From Brachypodium distachyon (Eukaryota > Streptophyta > Magnoliopsida > Poales > Poaceae), in contig NC_016131.3 of NCBI RefSeq assembly GCF_000005505.3, positions 66,054,355 through 66,118,354 on the forward strand: 64,000 bases of DNA, in the 5' to 3' direction. A program made the translations under genes and the position numbers. Positions 57,160 through 64,000 of this stretch are shown in pieces. Position 1 is the first letter of the stretch, and every line of letters begins with the position of its first letter. The notes under the pieces were generated by a model. It worked only from the letters and a program-made list of their open reading frames with translations, ran no database searches and was not told where the DNA came from.

Positions 57160-60100
57160 ATGGAGATGGAGGACATGGAGATGCCAGATCCGGAGGAGCT
57201 CGAGTGGATGGAGAGCCACGGCCTTCTCCCGGAAGAAGAGGAGGACACCTACTTCGACGACCCCGACGAGGGCTTCCTCCCGGCCGCTGACGACGCGAGC
57301 AAACCTCGCGACCCCCCGCAGGAGGCCGCCGTATCCCCTGCAAAGCCAGCAGGTAAGTACCACTCCATCTCGATAGATCACAACCCACAATTCTAGGCCT
57401 CCATTGTTTGGACTGCCGTGCTGATACAATCGACCAAATTTGTACGAAGAGGAAGTGTCGGAGCCCAATCTGAAGCGGCCTTCCCCTCCGCCTCCAGTGG
57501 AGCAGGAGGAGGAGAGGAGAAAGCGGAGGAATGTAGATCGGGAGGATTCGGTGGACGAAGACTGGCTGCGGTACTCGCCCCCTACCGCCGTTGAAATCGT
57601 CGCCGAGAAGATAGTTTCGCGTTTCGCGTCGGAGATCCAGGGTGACTGTATGCCCGTCACAGCGCCCAACGGAGAGAGGGTTTATGCTAAGCTTGTGACG
57701 GAGAAATTGGTTAGCGAAGTAATCGAGGGGTCTAGGCGAAGGACTCCAATTTCCAATCCCAACCACAAGGGTTAGTTACTAATAAGTAGTGCACTTCGCT
57801 TTTGCTCCCTTAATCATTCATTTTAAGTTAATTTTGACTTACTTTGTTAATACACCCCTGTGCTACTTTCTTCTGCAGGGCTTCTCTCAGAATCCTTTCA
57901 TTCACTAACTATGCGAGCAGAGCAAGAGGCTCTAGCCAAGGTACATATGTGAGATCAATAGATAATAGTAATGCAACTGGATTGTTTTACTACATCACCA
58001 TTCTGACCAAGTAGGCATCATTTACGAGAAACAAACAGTGATTTAAATGGTTATTTGGGTAACACTACTTTTATGTCTGGGCATCACTATGTTACTCAAC
58101 TTGATGGTTTCTCTTCTTAGGGATAAACTTCCATGGACTAACCCCAAAATAGAGAATTTGTAGTTTTTTTAATTGTGGACTTCCCAACCAGAAATACCAT
58201 GTGTGATCCCAGATACCATAATTGTACTATTTTTTGGAGCACTGGAGTCAAAAACAAAATCGTCATCCTTAAGTATTGGGAATATGACAGGTCTACTTTC
58301 TTTTCCTAAGCAAGTTCACTATGAATTCTGACTACTATCCCTGAGTTGGTTGCTGACTAAGCATCACTAGTGCCATGTTAATTGCTGCTCTCTGGGCAAC
58401 AAGTTGAAAATATCTTACTAATCCATGTTTGTAATGCCTATGAAGGCCTTGCTGGAAAGCACAGAGAAACAGGATATTGGAGATGTCGAGGGTTGTCCAG
58501 TGACTCCAGTAGTTACAGAACAACTTTGGGTGGAGAAATACGCACCACACTCTTTCACTGAGCTTTTAAGTGACGAGCACACAAACAGGGAGGTAAATAA
58601 TCATCCCATTTTGTTAAGAAATGTGTTTATAAGTGCAGATCTTTGCTGCATGGACTTCTAGTTGAATTTTTTTACTTGACATTCCTTGTCCAGGTTCTTC
58701 TATGGCTAAAACAATGGGACTCCTGTGTGTTTGGGTCCCATATTCGGGCTACAAGTGATGATACTTTATCCGCCTTACGTCGGCATTCTTGTGCCATTCA
58801 AAAGAATTCAAGTAACAGAAGTTTCTTGTCCAAGAGCAGGGCAGGCTATGCCATGGGTCAAGATAGTATGCCCCAAAATGCACCTGGTAGCAACTCAGAA
58901 AATCCGAGAAGTACCTTTAACAAAAGGTCCTCTGTTGATAATGCACCAGAACAGAAGGTGGGTTAGTACTAGTGTAGTGTGACTTGCATACATGACTGTA
59001 AGCTGTACCTGTAGTAAGGAGCTGCTGGTTTGTTACTGCATTTGAATAACTTCCTGATGTTGCAGGTGTTGCTACTATGTGGTCCAGCTGGCCTCGGAAA
59101 GACGACGCTTGCTCATGTGGCGGCCAAACATTGTGGTTACCATGTTGTTGAGGTCTGAATATACGATCAACAGTATTTGTTGTTTATTGTGTGGTAGCTT
59201 CTATGGTATTCATTGTGATGCTCCATGATTGCAATGTCTAATCACTCCCAATAAGAGCGTACACATTTTCTGCTACATGATTAGCGTATCAGATATATCT
59301 GTTGCCGTCCTTCTGAATTGCCTTCAATTTTGTTACGCATCTAGTCACAACTAGATATCATTGCATGTTATTTTGATATTTTATACACTGTAAAACTAGA
59401 TATTGTTGGATATGATTTTGATATTTTATCAGTCTTGCATTTGTTTAAAACCTATGGTGACATGTTCTTTAGCAACATTTCCCCCACTATCCAGTTTAAT
59501 ATTGTCTCTTGTTGGTTATGGTTGAGTGTCTAGTTTGCCTATTGGTCTATGGGCCAGCCCTCGTCTGCTTATTGCTACCTGAATACAAATTCGGTACATT
59601 GCTTATTTTAAATACTACATACATGCAGATAAATGCCAGTGATGATCGTTCTGCTTCATCCATTGAACCAAAAATTCTTGATGTAGTTCAGATGAACTCT
59701 ATCATGTCAGATTCCAAACCTAAGTGTCTGGTGAGTTAAGTTATGCTACCAGATAAGCTACGAAGAACAAGTTATGCGACCAATTTCTTGAATCACTTCC
59801 CCCGTACTTTGTTAAGTTCTACTGGCATGTGTAGGTAATTGATGAAATTGATGGAGCGCTTGGTGATGGAAAAGGCGCCGTGGAGGTTATTTTGAAGATG
59901 GTAAGTTGGCTGTATCCTAGTCCTAATATCATGATCTTTCAACACTGTCATTATTATGCTCCCTTTTCATCATTAATTTCCACCTTTCCTTTTTTCTGTT
60001 TATCAAACAGTATTCTGCATTGTTGTTCAGTTGAGAACTGAGGAAGGCTATTCTCCTCAGCATAATGCATATGAATACATTTCTATGATTCATGAATGAT

Positions 60101-63100
60101 TGGCTCTTTCTGGTACAGATCAATGCTGAAAAGAACAATAATTCTGACAGAAGCACTGGTGGCGAAGAAACTCAAGTCCAAAAATCTTCCTCAAGGAAAG
60201 GTCATAGAATAGCAAAACTATTGAGGCCTGTAAGCAATGATGTCGTGCTGTCACTTGCCATCATTTTAATGCATTCACAGTTTATTAAACCATACGATAT
60301 CATTTACAGGTAATTTGTATATGCAATGATCTTTATGCTCCAGCCTTGAGAAAACTACGCCAAGTAGCCAAGTAATATTTTCTTCTTGTTTTTTTTTAGT
60401 TTTGTACGGTCCTAAAATCATTTAAACTTTTCTTATAAGGATTGGTTTAAGTTTACAGGGTTCATATTTTCGTGCAGCCAACAATTAGTCGTGTGGTGAA
60501 CAGGTGATGTAAATGCACTTACCTAACAACATCGAACAGTCTATTGTATATTCAAATGATACATTTTGTTCATGAATAATTTTTGCGTATTTAGGCTCAA
60601 GTACATATGCAAGAAGGAAGGATTCAAGACAAGTTCAATTGCCCTTTCTGCATTAGCAGATTATACTGGTACATTTTCTTTTGCTCCATTCAAGCCATAA
60701 ATATACTTAATATTGGTGTATAATGCAATACGTATTTTTTCTATAACAATAGCAAAACTGAGATCAGCTATTCTAATCGATTAATGGACATGCGATATCT
60801 CCTTTTTGAGTGGCAATACTTGTATTTCTAGGCTTCTAGCTGTCTTCCTATGTTTGGGCGACCCAATAGTTCTTTACTCCTACAAATGTGTATTTAGCTA
60901 ATTATTCAGGTTCATGACCAACCAAGCTCATACAGGCTACAGTGTATGTTTAATATATATTTTTGAACGGGAAAGAGCTTCATTACTTCATCACCCCTAC
61001 CCAGTTAGACAACTAAGTTGAACAGCCACGTGCACACCATCAGCCTGGCTTCTACGGCTAGAACTAGCCAAGTCATGAGCCAAACTATTACAATCTCTAC
61101 TCACATGGTCAACAGAATAGTCAGGGAAACTCTTTAGCAGCTCCTTCATGTCATCATACAGGCTTCCCAGCAGGAAGAGCCACATGCCATCATCTTGCAG
61201 AGCCTTCACTAGCAACAAACAGTCGGACTCCACCTCAGTTGCTTTACGGGAAAACTGTAGCGCTGAGATAATGCCTTCCTTGCAAGCAACTGCTTCTGCT
61301 TCCAAAGCGCTGTAGCAGCCCGTAATCAGGCCATTGGACAGAAGCAGATGATGGCCGTGATCGTCTGTAATAGCTGCACCCCAGTGACCACATCCAGTCA
61401 GTTCTAAGAAGCTGGCATCAATATTCAGTTTCAGCTGCTGACGTGGTCTCCTTAGTGTAGTTCAGGGGCGCACCCCCCACCCCCACCCCACCAGCTTAGT
61501 GTTTTTTATTACTAGGTACTCCCTCTGTCCATAATTCTTGTTGAAATCTTATATGTATCTAGACACTTTTTAGGAATAGATACATCCATTTTTTGACAAA
61601 TTTGAGACAAGAATTATGGAACGGAGATAGTACTTATTTAGACTTATAATTCTAGAAAATAGGTAAGTTAGCCCCCACCAGCTTCTGGTCTATTTTCACC
61701 TTCCCCCACTGGGTGACGCCGGCCGCACAACTGTCTGCGCCCTCTTGTTGCAAGCAGGACATTATCCTATACTGTGGAACATATGACACAACCGTCCTAA
61801 TACCTTTGCTTACTTTCAGCATTTGACTAAAAGATCTTTATATGCTGACATACTTTGGGCACCTCTTTCCATGCATCTGAGACACTTAGGATCCTGTTTG
61901 GAGCTTATTCGAATTAACCCTGTGCAGTGCTGGCGGCCAAATGCTTTCACATGCGTTATCTTAAGTTCACTTTTCAGTCTTGGACCTGGAACCTGTTCTT
62001 TTGCCATCTGTAGTGCCACTTCTTTTGCTTGTATTATGCACTTATTTATACAGAGATGGACAAAGGGAATTGCTAGTGTATGTATAGATTTCTTTTATTC
62101 ATGTGATGACTGGTTAGCATCATTGAAATAAGACTAAGTGAACAAAGACTATCTGCAGAATGTGACATTCGATCATGCCTGAACACACTTCAATTTCTGA
62201 ACAAGAAGAGAGAGGCACTAAACATCGTAAGCGAGCAAACTGAGATCGCCACCTGTTGGCTGATGTTATTATTTGAAGGGTATAGTGTCCATTTCTCATT
62301 GTTATGTGTTGTTGAGCAGTCAGGGTTTGAATCACAAGTCATTGGACGGAAGGACATGTCAAAAAGCATCCTTGATGTTTGGAAACAGGTCTGATGTTTG
62401 CTTGCTTCATACTTCATTTATTTTATTTTCTGTGGACTCCATCATTGGTCAAGCAACGATTGTCCCAAACTTTCAATACTGGTGCTGAAAACGAGTGCCA
62501 AGCATAACTTCATAAGGCAATGCATATCACAGATTGCTGCTATATATGTTTCATGTAAAAATAACAGTAATTTTGCTCAGTGTACCATTTATCATCTTAG
62601 CAAGTTTTCTTCACAGGTTCTTCAAAAGAAAAAACTCAAGCGGGCAGAAATGGCTGATAGTCACGTCAGCAGTGACAAGGACATTGGTTCTCTTTTCTCA
62701 CTCATATCTAACCGGTAAAGTTTAGTTTAATTGTTGACTTTGCAGTTTGTTTGTACATGGACTTGGTTCACTTCCTTATTATGTCACATTGTATTTGCAG
62801 TGGTGACTATGATGTTACCATGGATGGGATTCATGAAAACTTCTTAAGACTCTCTTATCATGATCCAATGTTGCATAAGACGGTATATATTCTAGCTGAC
62901 CATATATGATATTTGATTTTCTTACTTTTCAATTATCATACACCAATACTTGCACTTCAAACTAAATTAGAGGTGAGGCTAGAGCCTTACTGTGTGAACC
63001 TTGTGAGCCCACCCTTGCACCCCAGGAGAGTTCATCAGTTTCTTGCTTCGTAAATATATTTGCAAACTTACTAGCCCGAACCACCTTACAGGTGAAATGC

Positions 63101-64000
63101 CTTGATGTACTTGGAGTTTCTGATTCTATGATGCAGTATGTTTTTCGAACTCAGCACATGTCACTCCAAGGTAGCATCTGAATCTTTATTACCTACTTTT
63201 TGATAAATATTGGACTAACTTGAAAAGTTTATCTTCATACTTCAGTGTATCAACCTCCTATTGCCATCACTATAAGCCGTATGGTTGCTCAAGTTGAGAA
63301 GCCGAATATTGAATGGCCAAAAGCTTTGCAAAGGTAAATTTTACAAATATATACTGTTGCTGTACACTAGCAGGGTTAACATGACTTTGTTTTTAGGTGC
63401 CGAACAATGCTTTTGGAAAAGAAGGACAGTCTGAAGACCTGGCAAAACCGAATGTCGCCACTCATTTCAAGGCACCTGTCAGTGGAATCTTTTGTCAAAG
63501 ACATTGCTTCCCCCTTTTTACATATTCTCTCCCCTTTGAGTTTGAGACCAGTAAGTTCTCGGTCACCTTAGTTATGTTCTTCTAATCCTCGATTGTCATA
63601 CTTCAGTGTTGGCATACAGTAATTTGTTGGTCAAATTCATCTTGGTTTCTAAAATCAAGACACTAGAGCAAGGTTTTGCATGGCAATGTAATCCCGATCC
63701 TGTACACCAAAACATTCTACAATTTATGCACAAATGAAAATGGAACGAATGCTTTAACCAATCTACCTAAAACAATTTAGTAACTAAGGGAAGGGTCTGA
63801 GTTCTTGAGAGGACCATATATCAAATGAACTAAAACAACGACAACAATTTAGGATCGGAGGGAGTATATCGTATCTCCTCTTCCTATCAGATCGGTCTTT
63901 TTGGGTTAGGTGGTTGGTTGCTATATCTTAACAGATCCTACATGGCATTACAATTTCTATATTTGTTTTTGTATATTTCCATCCCTGTTAGGTTTTTAAC
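57160..64000 (+). CDS. CTF18: CTF18, alternative RFC large subunit (first ~727 aa, 3' end outside window)
   Basis: Exons: 57160-57352, 57450-57770, 57879-57940, 58446-58592, 58694-58957, 59066-59152, 59629-59730, 59835-59900, 60119-60229, 60310-60371, 60459-60503, 60595-60668, 62159-62226, 62320-62388, 62617-62714, 62801-62882, 63092-63170, 63246-63333, 63397-63550, and 63992 onward. All join in frame. An acidic N-terminus ([13 protein letters not shown]) leads to [18 protein letters not shown] and an AAA+ domain: Walker [10 protein letters not shown] (about 335-343), Walker B VIDEIDGA (393-400), sensor 1 ICICND (453-458) and the clamp-loader CDIRSCLN motif near 513. CTF18-RFC loads or unloads PCNA and supports sister-chromatid cohesion in the nucleus. 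The ATG at 57160 is chosen; upstream codons in frame lack ATG. Intron 12 carries a LINE piece and a MITE. Confidence 0.94.
60997..61305 (-). mobile_element. LINE-derived RNase H-like fragment in CTF18 intron 12
   Basis: A 102-codon minus-strand frame has [23 protein letters not shown] and [16 protein letters not shown], the spaced acidic residues and the NxxAHxLA motif of the RVT_3/RNase H-like domain at the 3' end of plant LINEs. It starts at the methionine before the first acidic residue by chance; the true frame extends upstream to about 61450. The element is antisense to CTF18 and 5'-truncated. Confidence 0.8.
61519..61630. mobile_element. Stowaway MITE, 112 bp
   Basis: CTCCCTCTGTCCATAATTCT at the left, AGAATTATGGAACGGAGATAG at the right, TA flanks at 61517-61518 and 61631-61632. 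It lies beside the LINE fragment in the same CTF18 intron. Confidence 0.8.

Noticed and set aside
1..64000. CRISPR arrays, operons, prophage or bacterial features, tRNA or rRNA genes
   Set aside because: Gene structure is eukaryotic throughout, no regularly spaced repeats of CRISPR type occur, and the only tRNA-like sequence is the SINE head at 50241.

Overview
The window is nuclear DNA of a grass, read from the translations. The genes have many short exons with GT-AG introns, the coding GC is high at 5' ends, and TA-flanked Stowaway MITEs with CTCCCTCC ends occur throughout. The protein versions (a COI2-type jasmonate receptor, a grass-like SR45a, plastid L4) point to a Pooideae-type grass. 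About ten genes in 64 kb suggests a compact genome such as Brachypodium or a gene-rich arm of a larger one; the species is not proven by what I can see.

Layout. 1-296: 5' part of an Mpo1/DUF962 gene (minus). 2742-15301: a 25-exon gene for TASH3, the SH3 subunit of the plant TPLATE endocytic complex (minus), whose introns hold MITEs and an LTR-retrotransposon remnant. About 15940-17812: a dead HECT ubiquitin-ligase (UPL3/UPL4-like) gene fragment split by a Mutator-like element with a perfect 9-bp target duplication. 18166-18640: LINE remnant. 20087-23339: SR45a/Tra2-like splicing factor (plus) with a perfect heat-shock element upstream. 25707-26237: intronless small membrane protein of unknown function. 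28093-30748: COI2-type F-box jasmonate receptor (minus). 30749-35924: repeats, no supported gene. 35925-38691: plastid ribosomal protein L4 (minus). 39566-43201: peroxisomal NAD carrier PXN (minus). 44827-46343: Josephin-like deubiquitinase (plus). 47318-51969: SQD2-like GT4 glycosyltransferase (minus), with a complete SINE in an intron. 53919-55344: non-autonomous CACTA transposon. 57160-64000: CTF18, the clamp-loader subunit for sister-chromatid cohesion (plus), running off the end of the window.

The genes are independent plant housekeeping, signalling and lipid genes, not an operon or one pathway. I found no undescribed multi-gene system. The points most worth a second look are: the His-for-Tyr change in the COI2 ligand pocket; the heat-shock element of the SR45a gene; a probable GC-AG intron and 21-nt micro-exon in TASH3; the exact transposon insertions (MULE, SINE, CACTA); and an unrecognised GC-rich island near 34 kb.

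Exon boundaries were worked out by hand from reading frame, splice consensus and remembered family sequences. They keep frame in every gene model but may be off by a base in places.
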